From assembly GCF_000619925.1 (NCBI RefSeq), contig NZ_JHVB01000002.1:124001-188000 (forward strand): 64,000 nucleotides of DNA, written 5' to 3'. Under the pieces are notes generated by a model that saw only the letters and a list, made by a program, of their open reading frames with translations, was not told the DNA's origin and searched no databases. The translations under genes were made by a program, and so were the position numbers. Positions 44,082-53,505 of this stretch are shown piece by piece (the first letter of the stretch is position 1; each line of letters begins with the position of its first letter). Source of the stretch: Treponema sp. C6A8 (lineage in GTDB: Bacteria; Spirochaetota; Spirochaetia; Treponematales; Treponemataceae).

Positions 44082-45905
44082 ATGTACAAAAAGTGCATTT
44101 TTTCAAAAATAAAATCTTCATTTCAAAAAAGACCCTTAATCACCCAGCTGAATATTTTTGTAATAACGCTGATGACAGTGATTTTACTTTCCCTGATTAC
44201 TTTTACCTATTTTCGCTCAAGCAGGCAGATAATCAATCAGTATGTAACCGATACAAAAAAACTTCTGGCGCTTCAGGCAAGTCAGCTTGAATCATATTTC
44301 GGCCAGCTGGACAGTTTTTCCCTTCATTTGCGAGCCGACCAGATGTTTATGGAGCTGATTGCAACTTCAAAACCTCATTCCTACTTTTCTTCAGAATATT
44401 TGAAATCACTTGTGAGAAATGAATTTTATGCCCGCGAAGACCTTATCGACTTCAGCCTGTATGACGTTGCCCATAAATCCAGCTATACAATTTCACGGCA
44501 GGCAGCAAGAAACATTCAGACCGGAGATGCGGCTGCAATTTATGAACTTCCCAACTACAGCATTTTTTCTTCCGGCAAACGATACAAGGATGTAATTCCT
44601 TCAAGGCAGGAAGACGGACTTCTCACCTATTACAGAACCATCATCAACATAAAAGACCAGAAGCCCCTTGCCTTTGTAACTTTCAACGTGGACTGTTCCT
44701 GGCCTGATTTGAACATAGGAACCTCTGCCGAAAATGAAATTACAATTCTAGCCGATGAAACAGGAAAGATTTTTTATAAAAAAGGCAGCGTAAAAACATC
44801 TGCCCTTAATTTTCTATTTGAAAAAGATGATTTTGAAGAAGCCGCCGAAAAAGAAAAGCGTTTTATAAAAATCAAAAAGCAGCAGTATATGATGGTTCAA
44901 AGCCGCCTTCAAAAAAGCGGCTGGTACATAATCAGCCTGATTCCAAAAAAGCAGCTCGATTCTTATACCGCATCGACAATGAACATAGGCCTCTTTCTGG
45001 GCTTCTTTTCAATCCTGCTTTCCGGCCTTTTGATTTCAATCTTCATCAAATTTTTTACTCATCCTCTATCCGTGCTTTCAGATCAGCTGAAAATTGCCGG
45101 TCAGGGAAACTTCAAGACAAGAATAAATATCCGGGGTTCAAAAGAAATCGCCCTGCTTTCAGATACTTTTAACGGCATGATTGAACAGATTGACGGGCTT
45201 ATTGAAAAGAACTACATTGCCCAGCTGGCCTGGAAAAACGCCCAGCTTGTCGCTCTCAAAGCCCAGATAAATCCTCATTTTTTATATAACATTCTTCAGA
45301 CAATTTCCGCAGAAGCCATAGAAAACGATCAGGAAAAAATCAATGATATGGTAATGGCCCTTTCTTCAATGCTCAAATACACAATCCGCGGTGATGATAT
45401 AGTTACCCTGCATACGGAAATGGAACGCGTAGAGGATTACCTTTTCCTTCAAAAAGAAAGATTCGGCGAAAGGCTTTCTTACAATATTAAAATTGACGAA
45501 GACCTTCAGCTTTTGATGATTCCAAAAATCAGCGTCCTAAATCTTGTAGAAAACGCCGTAGTTCACGGAATGTCAAAATCTTCTGAAAAGCTGCATATTG
45601 AAATCAGTGCAGAGCATCAGGAAGCCCAGCTGGTAATTACGGTAACTGATGACGGACTTGGCATAAGCCCCGAAAATCTTGAAGAAATCCAGAAATCCCT
45701 TGATTCGGATGACAAAACGATTTCAGGGGAAACTATCGGCCTGAAAAATCTTTCCAACCGGCTTAAGCTTATGTACGGAAATGATGCGCGGATTATCGTT
45801 TACAGCACTCAGTTCACCGGCACAAGCGTTGTAATGCAGCTTACAACTGCGGAAAAGCCATCCGAATCTCAAAAGGCCCTTAATATTAACTCCGAGGTAG
45901 TATGA
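44082..45905 (+). CDS. YesM-type sensor histidine kinase
   Basis: 607 residues. An N-terminal membrane segment (about 25-45, VITLMTVILLSLITF), a roughly 240-residue extracellular Cache-like sensor, a second membrane segment (about 300-325, LFLGFFSILLSGLLISIFI), a HAMP linker, then a His_kinase domain with KAQINPHFLYNILQ (phospho-His about 399) and a HATPase domain with NLVENAVVHG and DDGLGISPE. This is the LytS/YesM class. With the next gene it forms a pair divergent from a sugar-importer operon, as YesMN-type systems often do. It probably senses extracellular oligosaccharide. The response regulator follows after one base. Confidence 0.92.
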   Translation: MYKKCIFSKIKSSFQKRPLITQLNIFVITLMTVILLSLITFTYFRSSRQIINQYVTDTKKLLALQASQLESYFGQLDSFSLHLRADQMFMELIATSKPHSYFSSEYLKSLVRNEFYAREDLIDFSLYDVAHKSSYTISRQAARNIQTGDAAAIYELPNYSIFSSGKRYKDVIPSRQEDGLLTYYRTIINIKDQKPLAFVTFNVDCSWPDLNIGTSAENEITILADETGKIFYKKGSVKTSALNFLFEKDDFEEAAEKEKRFIKIKKQQYMMVQSRLQKSGWYIISLIPKKQLDSYTASTMNIGLFLGFFSILLSGLLISIFIKFFTHPLSVLSDQLKIAGQGNFKTRINIRGSKEIALLSDTFNGMIEQIDGLIEKNYIAQLAWKNAQLVALKAQINPHFLYNILQTISAEAIENDQEKINDMVMALSSMLKYTIRGDDIVTLHTEMERVEDYLFLQKERFGERLSYNIKIDEDLQLLMIPKISVLNLVENAVVHGMSKSSEKLHIEISAEHQEAQLVITVTDDGLGISPENLEEIQKSLDSDDKTISGETIGLKNLSNRLKLMYGNDARIIVYSTQFTGTSVVMQLTTAEKPSESQKALNINSEVV

Positions 45906-45906
45906 T

Positions 45907-46671
45907 ATGTATAAGGCACTTATAATTGATGACGAAAGAGCGGTTCACGTTGCCGTAAAAAAACAGGGCGAATGGCAGAATTTTGACATGGAAGAACCGG
46001 ATTCTGCCTGGGACGGTCAGGAAGGACTGGAAAAACTTCGCGCAAATAAATACGACATAATTTTTGTGGATATGAACATGCCGGTTATGAACGGCAGCGA
46101 ATTCTTAAAACAGGCCTCGCAGGAATTCCCTGAGTCAAAATTCATCGTAATCAGCGGCTATGACGATTTCCGCTATGCAAAATCTGCCCTTCAGGCAAAC
46201 GCCCTGGATTATTTACTCAAGCCGGTCGCAAAAAATGAATTGAATACAGTGCTGTCACGGGCAGTTCAGCTGCTGGAAGAAAAACGCGCGGTCCAGGCCG
46301 GAAAATCTGGTGAAGTCTCTGATGCCTCGCTTACGCCGCAGACCTTACCGCCGGCAATCAAGGCTTACATCGATGAGCATTTTGCAGAAGATATAACTCT
46401 GGAACAGCTGGGAAAAACTTTCTTTTTTACAAAAGAATATCTTTCAAGACTTTTTAAAAAGCGTTACGAATGCGGAATTTATGATTATGTTCTTAAAGTC
46501 CGCATGGAATTTGCAAAGCAGCTTCTTGAGCAGCCTAACCTGCAAATCCAGCAGATTGCCTTTAACACAGGCTACAAAGACAGCAATTACTTCAGCAAGG
46601 CCTTCAAAACTTTTTACGGTATTTCCCCGACAGAGTACCGGGACAGCCTGCAGGGGCAGAAAAAATCCTAA
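45907..46671 (+). CDS. YesN-type response regulator, AraC family
   Basis: 254 residues. A receiver domain (1-120) with phospho-Asp 55 in IIFVDMNMPVMNG and Lys in LLKPVAKNEL, and a C-terminal AraC-type pair of helix-turn-helix motifs (about 150-250; LEQLGKTFFFTKEYLSRLFKKRY, IQQIAFNTGYKDSNYFSKAFKTFYGISPTEYRD). It is the DNA-binding partner of the preceding kinase and probably activates the divergent alpha-xyloside operon. Its stop overlaps the end of the convergent LacI gene. Confidence 0.93.
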   Translation: MYKALIIDDERAVHVAVKKQGEWQNFDMEEPDSAWDGQEGLEKLRANKYDIIFVDMNMPVMNGSEFLKQASQEFPESKFIVISGYDDFRYAKSALQANALDYLLKPVAKNELNTVLSRAVQLLEEKRAVQAGKSGEVSDASLTPQTLPPAIKAYIDEHFAEDITLEQLGKTFFFTKEYLSRLFKKRYECGIYDYVLKVRMEFAKQLLEQPNLQIQQIAFNTGYKDSNYFSKAFKTFYGISPTEYRDSLQGQKKS

Positions 46672-47717
46672 ATCTTCTTTACTGAATCGCGGATTACAAG
46701 TTTTACAGGAAGCCTTACATTGCATTCCTGAACAGATTCACCGCGGATAAGGGAAACCAGCAGAGAAACTGCGGATTTTCCCTTTTCGAAAATATCCTGA
46801 TTTACAGTCGTAAGACCTGGATTTGAAAATTCAGCGTAAGAGTTGTTATCAAAACCGACAACCGAAACTTCATCAGGAATTGAATGGCCCTTTTTTTCAA
46901 GATTTTGAACTGCTTCCGAAGCATAAAAGTCAGAGGCAAAAAAGAGGGCAGTAAATCTTTTTTGGGAAATCAGCTTTTCTACAATTTGCAGGCGTTTTTC
47001 CTTGTTTTTGGTGATTGGCACAAAATCACAATCGCCGTCAGGTCCAAAGGAAATGCCGTGCTTCAACAAAGAATTTTTTAATCCGATAAGACGGAAAGCG
47101 TCAACTCCGCTTGGCTGGGTATTATCAGCAAGAAAGGCAATTTTTCTGTGACCGCATTCAATCAGATATTCAGTCATCAAAAATCCGCCGTACAAATCTT
47201 CAAGTCCGACATTAAAAAAGCTTTTTCCGCCGTCAGATTTTTCATCCTTTTCTTCATCAGAAAGATAGGAGTCAATAAAAACGACAGGAACGTTGGCGCT
47301 CTGCCTTACAAGCTCAGCCTTATGCCCCGAAACACCAAGAAGAATAAGCCCTGCCATGTTCCAGGTTGAAATCAGCTTTATCCATTTTGAAAAATCATCA
47401 TTTGAATAAAGCATAGTGTAATAGCCGTTTTTCTGTAAATTCTGTTCAAGCGTACCGATAATCGCACTTACGTAAGGGTCCTGAATTGCCAGATCATCAT
47501 CGCGTGCATCATAATTAAGGATAATTCCTACAATATGAGATGTATTGTGAGCCAGCATTGAAGCGGCAAGGTTAGGCGCAAAATGGATTTCATCCAGAAT
47601 CTTCTGCACCTTTTTATATTTTTCTGGAGAAACTTTTTTTGTATTTCCGTGAATAACGTTAGAAACCGTTGTTGGGCTTACTCCCGCTAATGCTGCAATT
47701 TCCTTAATAGTTGCCAT
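46668..47717 (-). CDS. LacI-family transcriptional regulator
   Basis: 349 residues. The N-terminal LacI helix-turn-helix is complete: TIKEIAALAGVSPTTVSNVIHG, then the hinge NLAASMLAHNTSHIVG. The rest is a periplasmic-binding-like effector domain (GLILLGVSGHKAELV, VVFIDSYL, GVDAFRLIGLKNSLLKHG, FFASDFYASEAVQNLEKKG, SVVGFDNNSYAEFSNPGLTTV). It is the last gene of the oligo-1,6-glucosidase/ABC operon, 25 bp after the permease, and probably controls this operon through the palindrome at 52529-52556. It has no Shine-Dalgarno close to the ATG that I can recognise. Confidence 0.93.
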   Translation of the reverse strand: MATIKEIAALAGVSPTTVSNVIHGNTKKVSPEKYKKVQKILDEIHFAPNLAASMLAHNTSHIVGIILNYDARDDDLAIQDPYVSAIIGTLEQNLQKNGYYTMLYSNDDFSKWIKLISTWNMAGLILLGVSGHKAELVRQSANVPVVFIDSYLSDEEKDEKSDGGKSFFNVGLEDLYGGFLMTEYLIECGHRKIAFLADNTQPSGVDAFRLIGLKNSLLKHGISFGPDGDCDFVPITKNKEKRLQIVEKLISQKRFTALFFASDFYASEAVQNLEKKGHSIPDEVSVVGFDNNSYAEFSNPGLTTVNQDIFEKGKSAVSLLVSLIRGESVQECNVRLPVKLVIRDSVKKI

Positions 47718-47742
47718 AAACTTAATTTACATTTTTTTCGAC

Positions 47743-48591
47743 TTATTTTATAGAGCCTTTCATAACTCCGTTCATGATAAAGCGCTGACATACGACGTAA
47801 ACAATCAGAACCGGAATCAAAACCATGACGTAAGAAGCAAAGGCCAGGTTGTAATTCGTACTGAACTGAGTGCGGAATACATACTGAGAAAGCTGCAAAG
47901 TCTGGAATTTCTGCTTTGTCAGGAGAACCAGAGGCATTAAAAAGTCGTTCCAGGTCCACATAACAGTCAGAATTGCAATCGTTGAATGAATTGGTTTCAA
48001 AATCGGAAAAATTACGTGAATAAAAATCTGCAGGGGATTTGCGCCGTCAATATAAGCGGCTTCATCAAGGGCTGCCGGAATAGATTTCAGAACCCCGTTA
48101 TAGAGGAAGGTATTCATAGGAAGTCCAAAAACGACATAAAGCACGATTATTCCCCAGACATTATCCAGATGGAAAAAGTTTGCCTGCTTTACAAGAGGCA
48201 GCATCAGAACCTGAAAAGGAATAAACATGGCGCTCAAAAAGTAGTAATACAGAAGATTAAAAAATCTGCTTCTCTGACGGTTTCTCGCAATTACATAGGC
48301 AACGGCAGAATTAGTAATGATAGTAAAACTGGCTGTAAAAATCGTGATGATGAAAGTATTCAGGAATTTTAAAGGAAATTCAGTAAGCTTCCAGGCCTCG
48401 GAAAAATTCTTAAATTCCGGATGCTTTGGCAGGCTGAGAATATTCTGCATATCTGACGGAGTTTTCAGCGAAATATTAAGGGTGATGTACAAAACTCCAA
48501 GAATTCCAAAAATACCAAAAAGAAAAAGCAGGACAAAAATTACATAATCAGAAATTGCATAATTTTTTTTATTTTTTTCGCTTTTATTCAT
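47743..48591 (-). CDS. ABC sugar transporter permease (MalG-like, CUT1)
   Basis: 282 residues from ATG 48591, chosen for GGGAGA 6 bases upstream; the frame reaches 48651. Six membrane segments and the EAA loop DEAAYIDGANPLQIFIHVIFPILKP. The end reads RFIMNGVMKGSIK. The start overlaps the other permease by 8 bases. With it and the binding protein it forms an importer for a probable alpha-1,6-glucoside such as isomaltose. No ATPase gene is present in the operon. Confidence 0.92.
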   Translation of the reverse strand: MNKSEKNKKNYAISDYVIFVLLFLFGIFGILGVLYITLNISLKTPSDMQNILSLPKHPEFKNFSEAWKLTEFPLKFLNTFIITIFTASFTIITNSAVAYVIARNRQRSRFFNLLYYYFLSAMFIPFQVLMLPLVKQANFFHLDNVWGIIVLYVVFGLPMNTFLYNGVLKSIPAALDEAAYIDGANPLQIFIHVIFPILKPIHSTIAILTVMWTWNDFLMPLVLLTKQKFQTLQLSQYVFRTQFSTNYNLAFASYVMVLIPVLIVYVVCQRFIMNGVMKGSIK

Positions 48592-49456
48592 ATTTTTTCT
48601 CCCGATTTTCAAAGAATCTAAGCTGGAAAACAGAAACAGCAACGACAACAATAAAGAGGATTACAGAGTCTGCAGACTGATAGGCAAACTGCTGGCCCTG
48701 GAAGCCTCTTTTATAAATCAAAACTGCAATTGAAGTTGTTGCGTCTCCCGGACCTCCGTTTGTAAGGGCAATAATCTGGTCAAAAACCATCAGGAAGTTC
48801 TTTCCGCACAGGACCATATTAATAGTAAAAAACGGAGCAAGCATTGGGAAAGTTATTTTGAAAAACCTGTAGATTCCGTATGCGCCGTCAAGCGCGCAGG
48901 CTTCATAGATATCTGTATCAATTGTCTGTAAACCGGAAATATAAATCAGGGTGTTGAAGGCAAGACTCTGCCAGACTGTAACAAGCAGAACTCCAAGCCA
49001 GGCACTTTCCGTTCCCAGAATATTTGTCTTCATAAAATCAATATTGAAGATATTTCCCAAATAAGGCACTAAATTAGAAAAGAAAAATCTGAAAACATAG
49101 CTGATAATAAGGGTTCCAAGCATGTAAGGAAGAAAATATACTGCCTTCAAAAAATCCTTACACCAGACAACCCGGTTTAATCCGCAGGCTATAATCAGAC
49201 TAAGAACATTAACAAGAAGAGTAGCTGAAAGCGCAAACTTAAAAGTAAAAAGATAGGCGCGGATGATATTAGGGTCTTTAAGAAGCTGGATATAATTTCT
49301 TAAACCGGTAAAATGCCAGTTACCATAGCCTTTCCAGTCAGTAAGGCTGTAAAAAATGCCGCTCAAAAAAGGCCAGGTATGCAGCATGAAAAATAAAATT
49401 GCCATGGGCACGGTCATCACATAGCAAAGTGTTTGTATTTTGAAGTTTTTTTTCAT
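48584..49456 (-). CDS. ABC sugar transporter permease (MalF-like, CUT1)
   Basis: 290 residues from ATG 49456 (GGA 8 bases upstream); the frame extends to 49516 without support. Six membrane segments, the EAA-like loop DIYEACALDGAYGIYRFFKITFPMLAP, and the MalF-type motif ALTNGGPGDATTSIAVLIYKRGF. Partner of the next permease. It lies 77 bp downstream of the binding-protein gene. Confidence 0.92.
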   Translation of the reverse strand: MKKNFKIQTLCYVMTVPMAILFFMLHTWPFLSGIFYSLTDWKGYGNWHFTGLRNYIQLLKDPNIIRAYLFTFKFALSATLLVNVLSLIIACGLNRVVWCKDFLKAVYFLPYMLGTLIISYVFRFFFSNLVPYLGNIFNIDFMKTNILGTESAWLGVLLVTVWQSLAFNTLIYISGLQTIDTDIYEACALDGAYGIYRFFKITFPMLAPFFTINMVLCGKNFLMVFDQIIALTNGGPGDATTSIAVLIYKRGFQGQQFAYQSADSVILFIVVVAVSVFQLRFFENREKKYE

Positions 49457-49533
49457 TTTTTTTCCAGGGATGATGGTGATATGGAGCCTTTCCCGAAAAA
49501 TCAGAAAAGACTCCAAAAAAAGCTTTTTAAGAC

Positions 49534-50781
49534 TTAGCGGTCATTTACAGCGTCATACTGAGCATCACATTCAGCAAGAGTTTCTGCAATGTTCTTTGCG
49601 TCATCAACGCCGTTTGCATAATTAAGGGCAAACTTAGAAAGAACAGTTGCCAGATCGTATCCAGAAGGATAATAGTGATCAGGGAAGTCAGATACTCTAC
49701 CGGCAGCGATTGTTGCCTTTACGCCTTCTACAGTTTTATTATTCTGCTTTACGTCCTTTACAGCGCTGAAAGCAAACTGTTCGTTTACATACTGCTGTGC
49801 GATATCTTTTCTAACAAGGAAGGCAGCAAAATCTTTTGCAAGTTCAGCCTGCTTTGTTTTTGCTGAAATAGCGATACAAACATCAATACCGGAAGTAACT
49901 GTGTTTTTAGCTGCATTATCAGTAGAAGGGAAAGCAAAGAGGTCAACTTCGATATCAGGATTATTCTTGATGAATTCAGGAATAGCCCAGTTTCCGTTAA
50001 TCATCATTGCAGCTTCTCCCTGAGCAAATTTCTTGTTACCTTCATCATAGCTTGTTCCCATAAAATCGCTGCCCTGGCTGTTTTTCAGGATTGTAAGGTA
50101 TTTTTCAAGAACTTCCTTATGTGTTGCGGCAAAAGTTGTTTTTCCGTTTCGGCGGTCTTCTGTAAAGTTTTCAGGAGCAATTACAGGAGCCATGCTGTTC
50201 CAAGGTGGAAGACAAGTCCATGAATCAAGAAAGGTCAATTCAAAAGGCTGAATTCCTGCCTTCTTCAATTTTGCAATGGCGCTCATAAAATCTGTCCATG
50301 TTTCAGGAATTGAAACGCCGGCTTTGCGGAAGAGGGCCTTATTATAGAGAACACCAGAGGCATTTGTTGCATATGGAATTGCAAAGGCTTTTTTAGATTT
50401 GTCAGCATTGATGTCATAAAGCATCTTAAGATAATTTTCCTGAACGTTGTTGATAAAATCAGTTTCAGTCAAATCCATAAGAACGCCGCTTGAACCGAAT
50501 TCTGTGTAGTTTGAATCACCACCCATCATGATTACATCTGGAATATCATTTTTTGCAAGGCGGGCGCGAAGAACTGTTCCTGCATCTGCCGGCGAAACTA
50601 CTGTAACAACAGTGCCGTCATTTCTTTCTTTTGCAAACTGCTCTGCAAACTCTTTCAAAGTAGAGATACTTTCAGGTTTTGTAGAAAATACTTCCAGCGT
50701 TTTCTTGCCGGAAGAACCACAGCTTGAGAATGCAAGGGCGCTTAATGCCAATGCACCTGCAACTTTTAATAATTTTTTCAT
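49534..50781 (-). CDS. ABC sugar-binding lipoprotein (family 1)
   Basis: 415 residues with lipoprotein signal (Cys 21 in LAFSSC). Family 1 features: LEVFSTKPESISTLKEFAEQFAKE, RLAKNDIPDVIMMGG, GIQPFELTFLDSWTCLPPW, EAAMMINGNWAIPEFIKN and LAKDFAAFLVRKD. Receptor of the second sugar importer. AGGAGG precedes the ATG. It follows the GH13 gene by 53 bp. Confidence 0.93.
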   Translation of the reverse strand: MKKLLKVAGALALSALAFSSCGSSGKKTLEVFSTKPESISTLKEFAEQFAKERNDGTVVTVVSPADAGTVLRARLAKNDIPDVIMMGGDSNYTEFGSSGVLMDLTETDFINNVQENYLKMLYDINADKSKKAFAIPYATNASGVLYNKALFRKAGVSIPETWTDFMSAIAKLKKAGIQPFELTFLDSWTCLPPWNSMAPVIAPENFTEDRRNGKTTFAATHKEVLEKYLTILKNSQGSDFMGTSYDEGNKKFAQGEAAMMINGNWAIPEFIKNNPDIEVDLFAFPSTDNAAKNTVTSGIDVCIAISAKTKQAELAKDFAAFLVRKDIAQQYVNEQFAFSAVKDVKQNNKTVEGVKATIAAGRVSDFPDHYYPSGYDLATVLSKFALNYANGVDDAKNIAETLAECDAQYDAVNDR

Positions 50782-50834
50782 TTTATCCTCCTATTTTTTC
50801 CTGATATTTCTACCAGGCCATAAGCAATTTATTT

Positions 50835-52508
50835 TCACATTGAAATTACCGCTGCCTCATAAGGGCGGAGTAATTTCTGAGGGAAGCTTTCATAATTACT
50901 TAGAAGAAGTTTTCCCTTTTTGAATTCTTCAGGAAGCTGGTACTCGCAAGGCTCTTCAAAGAAGTTGCAGACAACCAGAAGTTTTTTACCTTCCAGCTCC
51001 CTTGTATAAATGACCAGCTTCTGATTTTCCTTTTCCAAAAGCTGGAATTTTCCGTAAACGACAATGTCATTTTCCTTTCGGATTTTGTTTATCGTTCTGA
51101 AAAAGTTATAGACAGATTTTTCGTCCTTTACCTGCTTTTCAGCATTAATTTCCTTATAGTTTTTATTTACGTCAATCCATGGAGTTCCGGCCGAAAAGCC
51201 TGCGTTTTTTTCTGCATTCCACTGCATCGGGGTTCTTGCGTTATCGCGGCTGACACGATTCAGATACTGCATCATTTTGTCAGCCGGAATAGGATTTTCC
51301 TTTTTTGTAGTAAATTCCCTGAAGGCATTGAAAGTTTCCACATCCCTGAAATCATCAAGATTTTTGAATTCAGAGTTTGTCATTCCAAGTTCCTGTCCCT
51401 GATAGATATAAGGAGTTCCCTTCTGGAAATAAAGGCAGACAGCCAGCATCTTTGAGCATAATTCCCTGTATTTTCCATCCCCCTGATAGCGGCTTACGAT
51501 GCGAGGCTGATCATGATTTTCCCAGTAAAGGCTGTTCCAGGCCTTGCCTTCCAGCTCAACCTGCCATTTTTCAAATATTTTTTTCATGCGGACTAAATCA
51601 ATGGGTTTTTCAATCCATTTGCAGCCGTCAGCTTCAGCATCAATTCGCTCAAACTGGAAGACCATTTCAAGTTCATTTGAATCAAAGCCCGCAAATAATT
51701 TTGCATCAGAAGTTGTAACGCCGGCAGTTTCGCCTACCGTAAAAAGATTGTATTTTGAAAGAACCTTCTCATTCATTTCCTTAAGGAAATCATGAACGCC
51801 AGGAAGATTTACGCAGTAAGGCCCAAAATCACCATAAAGGGCCCCGGCATTTACTTTTCCGTCAGGGAAAGCCTGATTTTTCTTAATAAAGCCGATTACG
51901 TCCATGCGGAAACCGTCAACGCCTTTTTTGCACCACCAGTTCATCATAGAGAAAATTTCCTCACGAACCTTAGGATTTTCCCAGTTCAAGTCCGGCTGTT
52001 CCTTTGCAAAAAGATGAAGATAATACTGGCCTGTCAGTTCGTCGCGTTCCCAGGCAGGACCTGAAAAAACGCTGCCCCAGTTGTTAGGAGGCAAGGCCCC
52101 TTTTTCTCCCTTTCCGTCTTTCCAGATATAAAAATCGCGGTAAGGATTGTCTTTTGACTTGCGGCTTTCCAAAAACCACTTATGCTGATTGCTTGTATGA
52201 TTTACAACAAGATCGACAACAATTTTCAGCCCCTTTTCGTGAGCCTCTTTCAGCATGGCATCAAAGTCTTCCATTGTGCCGAATTCCGGATTTATAGCCT
52301 GATAATCACTGATATCATATCCGTTATCTACGCCCGGCGACTGATAAAAAGGACTTATCCAGATTACGTCAACACCAAGATTTTTTATGTAATCCAGCTT
52401 CTGCCTGATTCCATTAATATCGCCAATTCCATCGCCGTTAGAATCCATAAAGCTTCTTGGATAAATCTGATAAACAACAGCTTCTTTCCACCAATTCTTC
52501 ATTTCCAT
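50835..52508 (-). CDS. Oligo-1,6-glucosidase (GH13, MalL-type)
   Basis: 557 residues, cytoplasmic. GH13 motifs: VVDLVVNHTS, nucleophile Asp 203 in GFRMDVIGF, acid/base Glu 260 in FTVGETAG, and transition-state Asp 333 in ENHDQPRIVSRY. Val after the nucleophile favours alpha-1,6 over alpha-1,4 bonds in this subfamily, so isomaltose, panose or similar imported sugars are likely; a trehalose-6-phosphate hydrolase is the alternative. The start at 52508 has AGGA 8 bases upstream. First gene of the five-gene operon that includes two permeases, a binding protein and a LacI regulator. Confidence 0.9.
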   Translation of the reverse strand: MEMKNWWKEAVVYQIYPRSFMDSNGDGIGDINGIRQKLDYIKNLGVDVIWISPFYQSPGVDNGYDISDYQAINPEFGTMEDFDAMLKEAHEKGLKIVVDLVVNHTSNQHKWFLESRKSKDNPYRDFYIWKDGKGEKGALPPNNWGSVFSGPAWERDELTGQYYLHLFAKEQPDLNWENPKVREEIFSMMNWWCKKGVDGFRMDVIGFIKKNQAFPDGKVNAGALYGDFGPYCVNLPGVHDFLKEMNEKVLSKYNLFTVGETAGVTTSDAKLFAGFDSNELEMVFQFERIDAEADGCKWIEKPIDLVRMKKIFEKWQVELEGKAWNSLYWENHDQPRIVSRYQGDGKYRELCSKMLAVCLYFQKGTPYIYQGQELGMTNSEFKNLDDFRDVETFNAFREFTTKKENPIPADKMMQYLNRVSRDNARTPMQWNAEKNAGFSAGTPWIDVNKNYKEINAEKQVKDEKSVYNFFRTINKIRKENDIVVYGKFQLLEKENQKLVIYTRELEGKKLLVVCNFFEEPCEYQLPEEFKKGKLLLSNYESFPQKLLRPYEAAVISM

Positions 52509-52528
52509 AAATAAATTCCTTAAATGCA

Positions 52529-52556
52529 GTTTTACGTAATACGTGTTACGTAAAAC
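52529..52556. promoter_or_regulatory. Palindromic operator of the oligo-1,6-glucosidase operon
   Basis: GTTTTACGTAA (52529-52539) and TTACGTAAAAC (52546-52556) are perfect 11-bp inverted copies around TACGTG. The site begins about 3 bases after the predicted transcription start of the operon, a position suited to a repressor. The operon encodes a LacI-type regulator at its far end, the natural candidate. Confidence 0.65.
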
Positions 52557-52565
52557 CTAGATATT

Positions 52566-52594
52566 ATAATAATTCCCTATTTTTCATTTGTCAA
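52566..52594 (-). promoter_or_regulatory. Promoter of the oligo-1,6-glucosidase operon
   Basis: On the minus strand, consensus TTGACA (52594-52589), 17 bp, TATTAT (52571-52566). It lies between the tatD stop and the GH13 start, immediately upstream of the palindromic operator. Confidence 0.7.
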
Positions 52595-52603
52595 ATTTAA
52601 ATT

Positions 52604-53497
52604 TTAGCGATTTTGAAAAAATAGTTGATCTATGTTTTTATCAACCGTCTCACAGAGATCTTCAAGACTCACACCGCGGGCTTGTGCAACAAAACGATAG
52701 GTATGTTCCACAAGCACAGGCGAACAAGGCTCTCCGCGATGAGGCACAGGAGCCAGATAAGGAGAATCTGTTTCGCACAAAATGCGGTCCTGGGGCACAT
52801 AACGAAGAAGTTCCAGCATGGCATCCATCTTGGATTTTTTGGTGTAGGTGACACTTCCGCTGAAGCTTATATACCAGCCCAAATCCAGAAATTTCTTAGC
52901 TTCTTCAAGTCCGTAACTGTAACAGTGAATAATTCCGTCGTGATTTCCAACCCGCTTAATACATTCAAGAGTATCTTCAAATGCATCACGGCTATGTATA
53001 ATAGAAGGAAGTTTCATATCGCGGGCAAGATTAAGCTGCATTTCAAAAAGTTCCTGCTCGCCAAAATAGGTTTTATCATCAAAATCACTTTCACAGCGAC
53101 CGTCAACTCCGCTTGGATTCCAGTGATGATCCAGGCCAAACTCTCCAAGGGCAACAATCTTACGGTGCAGGGTATCCTGATTTTCATCTTTAGCCGCGGC
53201 CTCAATCTGCCCCTTCAAAACCTCAATGCGTTCCGCTCGCGCACGAATTTCATCTACACTTGGCCAGATTCCTGCAGAAAAATAAACAAAATCACGCGCC
53301 TTCTGCGCCGCCCCGAATTCCATTGCAGTTATCGCTTTTTCCAGGCAGTACTCGCGTCTCAGTAAATCATCCGCTTCGGTTCCAATATCAAGGCCAAAAC
53401 GGCAGCCCCGCTCTGCCATTGAAGTTAAAACCGCAACCCCGTCTACTCCGCGGTTTTCTGTCATATTCTGAAAATGAAAATGTGTATCGCTGAACAT
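52604..53497 (-). CDS. TatD-family metal-dependent DNase
   Basis: 297 residues. Metal ligands of the amidohydrolase fold are present: DTHFHF at residues 4-9, GEFGLDHHW, IIHSRDAFEDTL, HCYSYG and CETDSPYLAP. TatD proteins are 3'-5' exonucleases linked to DNA quality control or D-aminoacyl-type hydrolysis. A -10-like TATAAT (53510-53505) overlaps the upstream gene's end and stands 7 bases before the ATG, without a Shine-Dalgarno. It may therefore have its own promoter despite the 8-bp gap to the radical-SAM gene. Confidence 0.9.
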   Translation of the reverse strand: MFSDTHFHFQNMTENRGVDGVAVLTSMAERGCRFGLDIGTEADDLLRREYCLEKAITAMEFGAAQKARDFVYFSAGIWPSVDEIRARAERIEVLKGQIEAAAKDENQDTLHRKIVALGEFGLDHHWNPSGVDGRCESDFDDKTYFGEQELFEMQLNLARDMKLPSIIHSRDAFEDTLECIKRVGNHDGIIHCYSYGLEEAKKFLDLGWYISFSGSVTYTKKSKMDAMLELLRYVPQDRILCETDSPYLAPVPHRGEPCSPVLVEHTYRFVAQARGVSLEDLCETVDKNIDQLFFQNR

Positions 53498-53505
53498 GGG
53501 GGAAA

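Noticed and set aside
52625..53365. 246-codon open frame antisense to tatD
   Set aside because: It lies entirely opposite a well-supported gene and its sequence shows no domain; long antisense frames are common opposite real genes at this base composition.
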